A stretch of DNA of 64,000 nucleotides from DATKJS01 sp964551995. Its GTDB lineage: Bacteria > Acidobacteriota > Aminicenantia > Aminicenantales > Saccharicenantaceae. The position numbers and the translations under genes are program-made. The DNA lies in the NCBI GenBank assembly GCA_964551995.1, contig CAZKFD010000001.1:1-64000 (forward strand), read 5' to 3'. The notes beneath the pieces were generated by a model. It saw only the letters and a list, made by a program, of their open reading frames with translations. It was not told where the DNA came from and did no database searches. This document shows positions 40,955-53,323 of this stretch, piece by piece. Position 1 is the stretch's first letter, and each line of letters opens with the position of its first letter.

Positions 40955-41852
40955 AACGTGTCTTCCAGTGTCTTTTGCGACTGTCCGCGCTCGAGCCTTC
41001 CCCGGAGATATCGAGCACGGCCTCGGCGACCCGGACGGCCCGGGCCACGGCCCCGACGTCGTGAACCCGCAGGATGCGGGCTCCGCGGCTGACCGATAGG
41101 ACGGCCGCGGCGATCGTCCCTTCCAGCCTTTCTCCGGGCGGGAGCCCCAGGATGCCGCCGATGAAGGCCTTCCGGGACAGGCCAACGCAGACCGGACGGC
41201 CGAGCTCCTGGAAATCCGCGAGCCGGTCGATGAGCGTCAGGTTGTGTTCGAGCGTCTTGCCGAAGCCGATCCCCGGGTCGACGACGACCCGGTCGCGGTC
41301 GATGCCGGCGGCCTCGGCTTCCCGGATGCGGTCCTGGAGGAAGGACCGGATCTCTCCGACGAGGTCGCTGTAGCGCGGCGACTTCTGCATCGTTCGGGGC
41401 GTCCCCTGCATGTGCATGAGCACGAGGGCGGCCCCGGACGGAGCGACCACGCGCGCCATCGCGGGGTCGAAGCGCAGGGCGCTGATGTCGTTGATGATGT
41501 CGGCGCCCGCGTCGAGCGACGACCGGGCGACGGCGGCCTTGGTCGTGTCGATTGAAAGGAGGACGCCCGACTGCCGCCTCAGCGCCCGGACGACGGGAAC
41601 GACCCGGCGCAGCTCCTCCTCTTCGGGGACAGACTCGGAGCCCGGCCGGGTACTTTCCCCGCCGATGTCGAGGATGTCGGCCCCTTCGCAGGCGAGGCGG
41701 AGTCCGTGATCGACGGCCGCGCCGGTTTCGAAGCAGGCGCCGCCGTCGGAAAAGGAATCCGGGGTGACATTGATGACCCCCATGAGCCAGGTTCTCGAGC
41801 CGAGACAGAAACGCCGCCCTCGAACCTCCAGGGTGTGCGCCTGTCTCTCCAT
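40944..41852 (-). CDS. folP: Dihydropteroate synthase FolP
   Basis: 302 aa TIM barrel joining pABA to dihydropterin pyrophosphate. LMGVINVTPDSFSDGGACF is the first signature, GADILDIGGESTRPGSESV the second. IINDISALRFDPAMARV, VVDPGIGFGKTLEHN and VGLSRKAFIGGILGLPPGERLEGT are also present. It follows ftsH by 5 nt, the widespread ftsH-folP order. Slightly longer than the 280-aa norm owing to the C-terminal tail beyond DISGEG. Confidence 0.96.
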   Translation of the reverse strand: MERQAHTLEVRGRRFCLGSRTWLMGVINVTPDSFSDGGACFETGAAVDHGLRLACEGADILDIGGESTRPGSESVPEEEELRRVVPVVRALRRQSGVLLSIDTTKAAVARSSLDAGADIINDISALRFDPAMARVVAPSGAALVLMHMQGTPRTMQKSPRYSDLVGEIRSFLQDRIREAEAAGIDRDRVVVDPGIGFGKTLEHNLTLIDRLADFQELGRPVCVGLSRKAFIGGILGLPPGERLEGTIAAAVLSVSRGARILRVHDVGAVARAVRVAEAVLDISGEGSSADSRKRHWKTRYVC

Positions 41853-41857
41853 CGTCC

Positions 41858-43747
<1,890 letters not shown>

Positions 43748-43771
43748 TTTTCATGGGCCTCTGATGGACGT

Positions 43772-43800
43772 ATTTTAGCATTTTTCCCCGTCTCGCGAAA
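43772..43800 (-). promoter_or_regulatory. Candidate extended -10 promoter for ftsH
   Basis: On the minus strand: TTTCGC (43800-43795), 17-bp spacer, TGC-TAAAAT with -10 at 43777-43772. Transcription would begin near 43765, about 18 nt before the ATG. The -35 is weak and the extended TGC compensates. Confidence 0.4.
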
Positions 43801-43801
43801 G

Positions 43802-44048
43802 GGGCCCCGAAGAGACGGCGTGCCGGGGCGCCGGGGCGGTTCCGAACGGGGGCGCGGCGGGGAAGACGGCAGCGAATCCCCCCGGGAGCGGGTTCTTTCC
43901 CCGGATATTGACATTCGCCCCCCGATAGGCTAAACGATGGGCATAACATGGACGCTTTCATGAGCCTTCGCTCCGGCGTCATAACCTTCGCGGAATGGAA
44001 CGAAACGCGCTTCGGCGCGACCCGGGAGGCGGAAGCGGCCCGCGTAGC
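43802..44048. other. Intergenic stretch between ftsH and the UROD remnant
   Basis: About 250 bp of high GC with no recognisable gene in either direction. An ATG frame at 43948 (MDAFMSLRSGVITFAEW) runs into the remnant region in another phase and may be decayed coding sequence, but it has no recognisable similarity. Confidence 0.45.
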
Positions 44049-44147
44049 GGCGGCTTCGTCTGCTGCCAGGTCCACAACATCCTGCCCAATGTCCCGCCGG
44101 AGAATGTCGCCGCGATGTTCGCCGCCGTCAAAGAGACCTGGGGCTGA
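44049..44147 (+). pseudogene. C-terminal remnant of a UROD-family protein
   Basis: 32 codons and a TGA: GGFVCCQVHNILPN followed by VPPENVAAMFAAVKETWG. This matches the conserved C-terminal segment of uroporphyrinogen-decarboxylase-like methyltransferases (GGF-------I-P-VP-EN--AM), also seen in the intact gene at 46835 as LPDVPPRNVAAMAEAVLE. Nothing upstream in frame resembles the rest of the family (about 300 aa missing), so this is the tail of a deleted gene. Confidence 0.6.
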
Positions 44148-44168
44148 CCGTCGGGGCGCCCGCTATCC

Positions 44169-44197
44169 TTGACAGCTTCGGCGCTCTCATTTATGCT
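44169..44197 (+). promoter_or_regulatory. Distal promoter of maeB
   Basis: Consensus TTGACA at 44169-44174 with a 17-bp spacer to TATGCT at 44192-44197. About 170 nt before the maeB start. Confidence 0.5.
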
Positions 44198-44286
44198 GTG
44201 CCGCTATGACTGCACGGGATAGCGCCAAGAAACACGGCCCGCAGTCGGGCGCCGCCGGAGGGCGGCCGAACCGTCCGCCGGACGCC

Positions 44287-44315
44287 TTGATTGCGGCGCG
44301 GGGAACGCGTAAAAT
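44287..44315 (+). promoter_or_regulatory. Proximal promoter of maeB
   Basis: TTGATT at 44287-44292 and TAAAAT at 44310-44315 with an ideal 17-bp spacer; start near 44322, giving a 45-nt leader with AAGCGAGGAG before the ATG at 44367. Confidence 0.55.
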
Positions 44316-44366
44316 CTCCGGTATGAATTCTTTTATAAAGGAACCGCGAAAAGCGAGGAGACCATC

Positions 44367-46685
<2,319 letters not shown>

Positions 46686-46834
46686 ACAGCCTTCGGCCGT
46701 CGGCTCGGTGACAAGACCGAGGCTGATCATGACTCCCAGCAGGAGGGCCGTATTGATGGATCGCGGCCGCCCGCAGGGCAGCCTCCGTGCCGGCCCCGGA
46801 AGGGAGCGAAGAGGCGCGGAGAAGGGAAGGCACA

Positions 46835-47848
46835 ATGACCGGCCGTGATCTCCTCGAGAGCATCATCGCCCTCAAGCCCGGGCCGCGGTGTGGCTTCTGG
46901 CTCGGCAACCCCCACCCCGACACCTGGCCCATCCTCCACCGCTATTTCGGCACACGCGAGGAGGAGGAGCTCCGCCGCCGCCTCGGAGACGACTATCGTT
47001 GGATCTCGCCGAGCTTCATCGAGTCCACCTTCCAGGACCCTTCTTGCCGGCGGCTCTTCGACTTCGGCCAAGCGAAAACGTCGCACGGCCAGGCCGGCCC
47101 TCTGGCCGCCGTCGAGGACCCGGCCGAGCTTGACCGCTTCCCCTGGCCGGACGCGCAGGCCCTCGATTTCGAGGGCGGCGTCCGGGCCCTCCGCGACGTC
47201 GGCCCCTATTACCGGGCCAGCGGCTTCTGGGCGCCGTTCTACCATGACATCATGGACCTCTTCGGGATGGAGGAGTACTTCGTCAAGATGCACACGAACC
47301 CGGCCGTCGTGCGGGCCGTGACCGACCGCGTCTGCGGCTTTTACTACGAAGGGAACGAGCGGTTCTTCGACGCCGCGGGAGATCTCGTCGACGGCTACTT
47401 CTTCGGCAACGACTTCGGCACGCAGATCGACCTGATGATCAGCCCGGCGCTCTTCGACGAGTTCGTCTTGCCCTGGTTCAGGAAGCTGACGGGCCAGGCC
47501 CTCCGCCGCGGCTATCAGGTCATCCTGCATTCCTGCGGCTCGATCCACCGGGTCATCCCCCGGCTCATCGAGGCCGGCGTCAACTGCCTCCATCCGATCC
47601 AGGCCCGGGCGGCGAAGATGGACGCGCTCACCCTGGCGCGGGATTTCAAAGGGAAAATCGCCTTCCTGGGAGGCCTCGACACCCAGCGCGTGCTGAATCT
47701 GGGAACGCCGGCCGAGGTCAAAGCCGAAGTCCGCAGGATTAAGCAGGTCCTCGGGCCCTGTCTGATCGTCAGTCCCAGCCACGAGGCCATCCTGCCCGAT
47801 GTGCCGCCGCGGAACGTCGCGGCCATGGCCGAGGCCGTGCTCGAATGA
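46835..47848 (+). CDS. UROD-family protein (cobalamin/methyltransferase-like)
   Basis: 337 aa from ATG 46835 with GGGAAGG upstream; the frame opens earlier at 46787 without conserved sequence. TIM-barrel UROD fold: PILHRYFGTREEEELRRRLG, GFWAPFYHDIMDLFGMEEYF, DGYFFGNDFGTQIDLMISP, VILHSCGSIHRVIPRLIEAG with the His/Cys segment that binds zinc and methyl substrates in MtaA-like enzymes, NCLHPIQARAAKMD and FLGGLDTQRVLNLG. This subgroup is not haem biosynthesis; it is thought to move methyl groups or act on sugar-derived substrates. 40% of its C-terminal block also survives as the remnant at 44049. Confidence 0.82.
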   Translation: MTGRDLLESIIALKPGPRCGFWLGNPHPDTWPILHRYFGTREEEELRRRLGDDYRWISPSFIESTFQDPSCRRLFDFGQAKTSHGQAGPLAAVEDPAELDRFPWPDAQALDFEGGVRALRDVGPYYRASGFWAPFYHDIMDLFGMEEYFVKMHTNPAVVRAVTDRVCGFYYEGNERFFDAAGDLVDGYFFGNDFGTQIDLMISPALFDEFVLPWFRKLTGQALRRGYQVILHSCGSIHRVIPRLIEAGVNCLHPIQARAAKMDALTLARDFKGKIAFLGGLDTQRVLNLGTPAEVKAEVRRIKQVLGPCLIVSPSHEAILPDVPPRNVAAMAEAVLE

Positions 47849-48000
47849 CAGAGGCGCGGCCCGGGAGCACGCGGCTCCCGGCCGCACACCTCGGCGGGCT
47901 GCCGTATTCCCGGCTCGACGACAGGACCTTCGACCTTCCCGGCGTCGTTTGCCGAAGGAAGCAGCTCGTCCCCATGATCCTCAACGCGATCCAGGCCTAG
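47845..48000 (+). CDS. Small ORF coupled to the UROD gene, 51 aa
   Basis: ATG 47845 overlaps the UROD stop (ATGA) and opens 51 codons to TAG at 47998-48000. The last 33 residues (LPYSRLDDRTFDLPGVV to VPMILNAIQA) look protein-like, the first 16 less so because a strong hairpin (CCGGGAGC / GCTCCCGG, about 47864-47884) shapes the DNA there. It may be the tail of a deleted gene or chance. No family recognised. Confidence 0.3.
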   Translation: MTEARPGSTRLPAAHLGGLPYSRLDDRTFDLPGVVCRRKQLVPMILNAIQA

Positions 48001-48037
48001 CCGGCGACGACCCCTCCCGGCGGCGCGATCCCGCCCT

Positions 48038-49195
48038 TCAATAGCGGCACTGCCGCGCTTCGTCGGCGTACGCGCGGAGAAGCTCCGGGTTGGCCTCGAA
48101 GAAATGGTCCGACGGTGAGAGGATGAACCCTCCTCCCGCGCCGGCCGCTTTGAAGCAGCGGCGGACCTCGCGGCGGGTCTCTTCGGGGGTGCAGCCCATG
48201 AAGAAGTGGAACTGGTCGAAGCCGCCGATCATGCAGACCGAGCCGCCGACACGCCTCTTGGCCTCGCAGAGGTCGGTGTCCCCGCCCATGCCGGGCGGCG
48301 TGAACGTCTCCATGGCGTCTGGCCGCATCCCGGCGATGCGCTCGAGGAAGGGCATCATGCCGCCGCAGGTGTGATAGACGATCCGCTGGCCGGCCGCGTG
48401 GGCGAGGCGGGTGAGCTCGGCGTCGTAGGGGGCGACGAACCCGTCGAAAATGCGCGGCGAGATGACCGTCGCGGAGGCGTCACCCCCGCCGTGTTCGACA
48501 AGGTCGAAGCGGGCCCCGGCCATGGACTGGACAAAGGTCTTTTTCCGTTCGAAAAGGATCTTCAGGAATGCGTGGACCCAGCCGGGGTCGTCGAAGGTCT
48601 CGAGGATCAGGCGCTGGATGCCGAAGAGGCAGGCGGCGTCCTGCCAGCATCCCGGCTGGCCGTAGACGTCGAAAGAGACGATCGATCCGCGGACGAGGCC
48701 CCGTTCCCCGTAGGCCGCGGCCTGACGGTTGACCTCGTCCACGTCGCAGACCGGCGCGGTGACGAACTCGCCGATGACGTCGATGTCCGACTTCTCTTTG
48801 ACCAGGCGCTCGGTGATCCAGGCCGTGTGCTCCGAGCTCTGGAGAACCGTGGTCAGGGTCTTCTTCGGGGTGACGAAACGGTAGCGCACCGTCCGGCCCT
48901 CGCCTCCGGGAATCTCCTCGGTCTGGATGCGCCATTCATCCGAGACGACGCGCCGCGGCTCGCGGGGCACGGGCTCCGGCTGCCCCGGATCGAAATACTG
49001 CTCTCCGCCGCCGCCGGGCCTCTGCGCCGCGAGCCACAGGATCGGGTCGAGGCCGAAGGCGTCGAAGAACTCCTCGCTCGAGGCCCCGCCCATGTATTTT
49101 TTCAGGAACGAGTCCATGACGTGATGGGTCGTGACGGGAAGACGGTCGGGGACTTTCCGTTCAAGGGCGGCCAGGAAGCGTTGCTTAGAGGTCAA
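48038..49195 (-). CDS. Second UROD-family protein
   Basis: 385 aa. N-terminus MTSKQRFLAALERKVPDRLPVTTHHVMDSFL is typical of UROD-like enzymes (AL--E-PDR-P). SIVSFDVYGQPGCWQDAACL, EHGGGDASATVISPRIFDGFVAPYD, RIVYHTCGGMMPFLERIAGM with the conserved His-x-Cys-Gly-G, and GGGFILSPSDHFFEANPELLRAYAD follow. Convergent with the first UROD gene and head-to-tail with the lyxose isomerase 21 nt upstream. Likely a zinc-dependent methyl-transfer or related step in catabolism; substrate unknown. Confidence 0.82.
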   Translation of the reverse strand: MTSKQRFLAALERKVPDRLPVTTHHVMDSFLKKYMGGASSEEFFDAFGLDPILWLAAQRPGGGGEQYFDPGQPEPVPREPRRVVSDEWRIQTEEIPGGEGRTVRYRFVTPKKTLTTVLQSSEHTAWITERLVKEKSDIDVIGEFVTAPVCDVDEVNRQAAAYGERGLVRGSIVSFDVYGQPGCWQDAACLFGIQRLILETFDDPGWVHAFLKILFERKKTFVQSMAGARFDLVEHGGGDASATVISPRIFDGFVAPYDAELTRLAHAAGQRIVYHTCGGMMPFLERIAGMRPDAMETFTPPGMGGDTDLCEAKRRVGGSVCMIGGFDQFHFFMGCTPEETRREVRRCFKAAGAGGGFILSPSDHFFEANPELLRAYADEARQCRY

Positions 49196-49216
49196 AGGAA
49201 GGCCCGGCCTTTCCCG

Positions 49217-49750
49217 TCAGGGGACGCGACGGATATGAGGATCGGTGAAGATGTCCCGCTCGTCGGTGCTCGTCGAGGAGAACTCGGAGACGACCGCTCC
49301 CTTGCCGCCGGCCTGAAACCAGTGGAGAGCGTCGGCGGGGATCGTGAACTGGTCGCCGGGGCGCAGGACGATCTCGTGCCAGACCGTCATGTAACGCTTG
49401 TGCCGGGACGGGACACGGGCCGCGGGCTTCGGGGTGCGGTCGCCGGCGACATACAGATAGACCTCGCCCCAGCGGCAGCGAAACGTCTCCTGCTTGCCCG
49501 CGTTCCGGTGGTCGATTGGGGGGTGCCGGTGCTCCGGGCAGATCTGCCGGGGGAGGAGGATGAGTTCCTTGGCGCAGTAACGGTCGTTGTTCTCGTAGAC
49601 GACGAGCTGGAGCCCGACGTGGCGGAAATCGGACAATCCCAGGTCGAGCACCTCAATATTGTCCTTTTCTTCGCGCGTGAGGACGATCCGGGCCTTCCGG
49701 AGGAATTCGAACGCACGGGCTTTGGCCTTCTCAATATCTTTCGGCTTCAT
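49217..49750 (-). CDS. D-lyxose isomerase (cupin)
   Basis: 177 aa cupin of the D-lyxose ketol-isomerase family, interconverting D-lyxose and D-xylulose (also D-mannose/D-fructose). Metal ligands: ICPEHRHPPID (two His and a Glu) and WFQAGGKGAVVSEFSS with a later His (ALHW). The signature GKQETFRCRWGEVYLYVAGD sits between. Next to the UROD-family gene on the same strand and near GH78, so it may act in deoxy- or pentose sugar use; the combination is inference. Confidence 0.85.
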   Translation of the reverse strand: MKPKDIEKAKARAFEFLRKARIVLTREEKDNIEVLDLGLSDFRHVGLQLVVYENNDRYCAKELILLPRQICPEHRHPPIDHRNAGKQETFRCRWGEVYLYVAGDRTPKPAARVPSRHKRYMTVWHEIVLRPGDQFTIPADALHWFQAGGKGAVVSEFSSTSTDERDIFTDPHIRRVP

Positions 49751-49837
49751 GTACTCCTTCGTTTTCGAAAATTATATTCCCCAATGTCTTGTTTGACAAC
49801 CGGCCCGGCCGGAGGACGGCGTGCATGGGGGCCTCAT

Positions 49838-49866
49838 GGGGACATGTACCTTAGGGACGTGTCCCC
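49838..49866. repeat. 29-bp GGGGACA repeat left of the nitroreductase
   Basis: GGGGACA and TGTCCCC form an inverted repeat around TGTACCTTAGGGACG, with CGAATTTAG following at 49866-49874. GGGGACATGT is shared with the element at 20410; the CGAATTTAG word recurs in inverse at 50475-50483. Same REP-like family as at 20423. Confidence 0.5.
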
Positions 49867-49877
49867 GAATTTAGAAT

Positions 49878-50408
49878 TCAGTCGCTGTTCTGGTCTTGCC
49901 ACCGGCCGCGGCGGACGAGCTCGGAGACCGCCTTGCGGTTCTTCGGCGGCAGGGAGTCGGCGGCGTAGCCGAGCGGCGTGAAGGCCGAGGGGACGACGTC
50001 GGCCGGCAGTCCCAGGATTTCGCGGGCCGCTTTGGGGTCGAATGCGGCGATCCAGCAGGTTCCCAGCTCTTCGTCGGCCGCGGCCAGGACGAGGTGGGTC
50101 ATGGCGATCGTCGCGTCGACCTCGGCGGCGTTCCAGCCGTCCGCCTTCCTTACCCAGCCTTCCCGGGGCAGGGCGCAGACCGCGAGCACGAAGGGAGCCT
50201 GGGTGAACCACTCGCGCCCATAGATCCGGCGGAGCTCTTCCTCGCGGCCCTTGGTTGGGATGACGATCACGCGGAAGGCTTGGCGGTTGGCCGCCGTCGG
50301 GGCGAGACGGGCGGCTTCGATCACGCGGGCCAGCTTGTCCTCTTCGACGGGATCAGACTTGTAGGCCCGGACGCTGTAGCGCCTCCTGATCAGCTCCTGG
50401 AAATCCAT
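49878..50408 (-). CDS. Nitroreductase-family FMN protein
   Basis: 176 aa from ATG 50408 (AGGAGG 6 nt upstream). MDFQELIRRRYSVRAYKSDPV is the family N-terminus with the FMN-phosphate Arg pair. ARLAPTAANRQAFRVIVI and HLVLAAADEELGTCWIAAFD follow, then the C-terminal PLGYAADSLPPKNRKAVSELV with the ligand-binding PP-R motif. Reduces nitro- or quinone compounds or acts in cofactor metabolism; substrate unknown. The gene is bracketed by inverted copies of a REP-like repeat. Confidence 0.88.
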   Translation of the reverse strand: MDFQELIRRRYSVRAYKSDPVEEDKLARVIEAARLAPTAANRQAFRVIVIPTKGREEELRRIYGREWFTQAPFVLAVCALPREGWVRKADGWNAAEVDATIAMTHLVLAAADEELGTCWIAAFDPKAAREILGLPADVVPSAFTPLGYAADSLPPKNRKAVSELVRRGRWQDQNSD

Positions 50409-50474
50409 GGTTGGCCTCCTATGATCCGGCGACGGCGGCCCCGGGATCATATCCCTATTATCCCACCAGGGTCC

Positions 50475-50503
50475 CTAAATTCGGAAATGAGTATTGTGTC
50501 CCC
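50475..50503. repeat. REP-like repeat right of the nitroreductase
   Basis: CTAAATTCGGAAATGAGTAT continues to TGTGTCCCC. Positions 50483-50503 are the exact inverse of 20423-20443 (21 bp). Together with 49838-49874 it flanks the nitroreductase gene in opposite orientation. Confidence 0.6.
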
Positions 50504-50506
50504 AAA

Positions 50507-53218
50507 TTAATCGCTCTCAAGGACGAAGGCGTAGCGGCCCGAGCCGGCTGTTATACGAACGGCGCCGTCTTTGTCCGCCGCGCCCGTGATGCCCGCGTCA
50601 CCCGCCACGAAGGCGCCGTTCTCCCAGATTGTTTTCCCGCTTTCCGTCACGCGGACGTTCCGCAGGTGGAATTCGGGGATGACGATCTCGGCTGACGACC
50701 CGACCGGGATGACCGTCTCGACCCGAACGCTCATCTCTGTCCGCGACCAGGCGCAGGAGATTTCGCCGCGCAGCGTCTCGAGCCTCCCCGAGGCGTGACG
50801 GAGGTCGCGGACGACCTGCGGCTGGAACAGGATCTTCTCGAAACCTGCGCTTCCCGGCGCCGGGTTGATCCCGGCCAGGGCCTTGTAGAGCCAGGCCCCG
50901 ACGCTCCCGAACATCGGATGGTTGTGCGAGTTCATCGACGGGCCCTCGCGCTTCTGCCAGAGCTCCCAGAGCGTCGTCGCTCCGTTCTCGATCATGTAGC
51001 CCCAGCTCGGGTAGGTCGTCTGGACGGCGATGTCGTAGGCGAGGTCGGCGTTGCCGTTCCGGGTCAGGAGCTCCATGATGTACTTCGTGCCGATGATGCC
51101 CGTCGTCAGGTGCGAGTCGTGCTTGTAGACGATGTCATCGAAGAGCCGGCCCCAGGCGCTTCCCTCCTTCACCGTGGCGATGCCGAGGAAGAGCGGCAGA
51201 GTGTTGGCCGTCTGCGTTCCGTCGGCGTAGTCGCCGGTCTTGGGGTTGTAATATTCGCGGTTGAAGGCCGTCCGAATGTCGGCGGTCAGCTTATCGTAGA
51301 GCGCCGCGTCCTGCGCCTTCCCGAGCACGCGGGCGGCGTCGGCCAGGATCTTTGTGTCGTAATAATAATAAAAAGACGACACGATCGCGCCGGGGCACTT
51401 CTCGACGGCCACCCAGTCTCCGTAGTAGCTGTACTTGACGAGGCCGTTTTCGGCCCTGGTCTTCAGGAATTCGACGTATTTCTTCAGCCCGTCGTACTGC
51501 TCCTCGAGGATCCGCGTATCGCCGTAATATTGATACATGTACCAGCAGAGCAGGGGATAAGCCGTGCCCCAAGCCGGGTCGGCAGGCCGCGAGCCCCAAA
51601 TGAACGGCACGGTGTCCGTGATCTGCCCCTTGTTGTCCTGGACGTCGCGGATGTCGCGCACGAAATTCGTGTAGAAGGCGGCCATGTCGAAGTTCATGAT
51701 CGCCTCCTCGGCCGTGCCTTGGGCGTCGCCCATCCAGCCCATCCGCTCGTCGCGCTGGTTGCAGTCGGTCGGGATGCTGTGAAGGTTGGTCATCTGGCCC
51801 CAGGTGACGATCCGCTGGAGCCGGTTGAGGATGTCCTTGGAGGCGGCGAAGCTCCCCGCCGGCCGCACGGCCGAACGGACGACGCGGCCGCGGATCGCGT
51901 CGAGCGCGGGTGTGCCCGGGTAGCCCGTGACCTCGACGTAGCGGAAGCCGTGATACGTGAAGCGCGGTTCCCATGTTTCTTCGCCCTCGCCCTTCAAGAT
52001 ATAGTGGTCCTCGGCGCGGGCGCTGCGGAGGTTCTCCCGGTTGATCATGCCGTTGTCGTAGAGAAGCTCGGCGAACCTCATCCGGACGTCCGTGCCACGA
52101 GGGCCCGAGACGCTGAGCCGGGCCCAGCCGCTGAAATTCTGGCCCATGTCGAAAACATAAACTCCCGGCTGGGGGGTCGTCATTTTGAACGGCACGATGG
52201 TCTCCGTGACCTGGATGGCGGGCATCATCTGCGCCGAAAGCACGCCCGACGGGCCCTTGACGGCCGAAGCCGGCGCCCAAGCCTTGTCGTCGAAGCCCGG
52301 CCGGTCCCAGCCCGACTGTTCGAGGCGGGCGTCGTAGGTCTCGCCGTTGTAGACGCTGTCTTCGACGAGGGGACCGCTGGCCGCCTTCCATAACGTGTCG
52401 CTGACGACGCTCGTCCGCGTCCCGTCCTCAAGCTCGATGTCGAGCTCGAGGAGAAGGGCCCGCGAACCGAATTTTCCGTGGCCGAGGATGACAGCGACGG
52501 CGTTTAGCCCTCGGCGAAGGGAATTCGTCACGTCATAGGTGACGTAGAGGACACGCTTGTCGTAGGTCGTCCATCCGGGATCGAGGACGTGGTTTCCGGC
52601 CTTGCGGCCGTTGACGCGGAGCTCGTAATATCCGAGCCCGCAGACGTAGGCCCGGGCGCGTTTCACCGCGCCGCTGAGCGCGAACTCTTTGCGCAGCTGG
52701 TTGGCGCCGCCGGTCCACGTCCCTTTCCATTCGGTGCGCTCGAAGAGCCCCGTATCGAAGCGGGCCGGCTCGCTCCAGCCGCTCTCCCGGCCGTCCTTGT
52801 CCCAATACTCGACCTTCCAGTAGTAGGTCCTGCCGCTCTCGAGAGGCTTTCCCGCGTAGACGACCTGCGTCGAGCGGACCGAGGCGACCCTGCCGCTGTC
52901 CCAGATGTCGCCCGTCGCCAGGGCTCGATCCGATGATACGAGGATACGGCAGGCCGACTGCGCCTGCCCGCGCTCCTGATGCTCGAGGACCCAGGAGAAA
53001 CGCGGTTGCCTGACGTCCATGCCCATCGGATTCGCCAAGTACTCGCAGCGCAGGGCCGACGGTGGCAGAGGGCCTGATGCCTCATCTCCTAGCCGAGCGG
53101 CTGCTTGCAGGGGCGATGTCCCGACAGGCGAATACGCCGCCGCCAGAAAAACGAAGGTTGTGAAAACGCACCGGAGCACCGGAATGGCGCGGGTTTGTGT
53201 TATGGATGACGCGGACAT
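50507..53218 (-). CDS. Alpha-L-rhamnosidase, GH78, exported
   Basis: 903 aa. Signal peptide (CVFTTFVFLAAAYSPV, cleaved near QAAA). Domains: N-terminal Fn3-like segment (SALRCEYLANPMGMDVRQPRFSW), lectin-like rhamnosid_N (KRARAYVCGLGYYELRVNG, GHGKFGSRALLLELDIELEDG), the beta-sandwich with YVFDMGQNFSGWARLSVSG and the (alpha/alpha)6 catalytic barrel. HSIPTDCNQRDERMGWMGDA (about residue 486) carries the catalytic Asp/Glu region. The C-terminal beta-sandwich (FEKILFQPQVVRDLRHASG) completes the family layout. Removes terminal rhamnose from plant glycans or glycosides. Standard length. Confidence 0.95.
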   Translation of the reverse strand: MSASSITQTRAIPVLRCVFTTFVFLAAAYSPVGTSPLQAAARLGDEASGPLPPSALRCEYLANPMGMDVRQPRFSWVLEHQERGQAQSACRILVSSDRALATGDIWDSGRVASVRSTQVVYAGKPLESGRTYYWKVEYWDKDGRESGWSEPARFDTGLFERTEWKGTWTGGANQLRKEFALSGAVKRARAYVCGLGYYELRVNGRKAGNHVLDPGWTTYDKRVLYVTYDVTNSLRRGLNAVAVILGHGKFGSRALLLELDIELEDGTRTSVVSDTLWKAASGPLVEDSVYNGETYDARLEQSGWDRPGFDDKAWAPASAVKGPSGVLSAQMMPAIQVTETIVPFKMTTPQPGVYVFDMGQNFSGWARLSVSGPRGTDVRMRFAELLYDNGMINRENLRSARAEDHYILKGEGEETWEPRFTYHGFRYVEVTGYPGTPALDAIRGRVVRSAVRPAGSFAASKDILNRLQRIVTWGQMTNLHSIPTDCNQRDERMGWMGDAQGTAEEAIMNFDMAAFYTNFVRDIRDVQDNKGQITDTVPFIWGSRPADPAWGTAYPLLCWYMYQYYGDTRILEEQYDGLKKYVEFLKTRAENGLVKYSYYGDWVAVEKCPGAIVSSFYYYYDTKILADAARVLGKAQDAALYDKLTADIRTAFNREYYNPKTGDYADGTQTANTLPLFLGIATVKEGSAWGRLFDDIVYKHDSHLTTGIIGTKYIMELLTRNGNADLAYDIAVQTTYPSWGYMIENGATTLWELWQKREGPSMNSHNHPMFGSVGAWLYKALAGINPAPGSAGFEKILFQPQVVRDLRHASGRLETLRGEISCAWSRTEMSVRVETVIPVGSSAEIVIPEFHLRNVRVTESGKTIWENGAFVAGDAGITGAADKDGAVRITAGSGRYAFVLESD

Positions 53219-53323
53219 GGGAGACCTCCTTCCTCGAAGTGCGTAGCCTTCTCCTATTATGGGGAAAACGCCCCCCCTTTGTCGATGGGCGATCTCGTTG
53301 GGCGGACGGGACTTGACGGAAGC

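Noticed and set aside
47864..47884. Terminator after the first UROD gene
   Set aside because: An 8-bp GC stem is present but no T-run follows.
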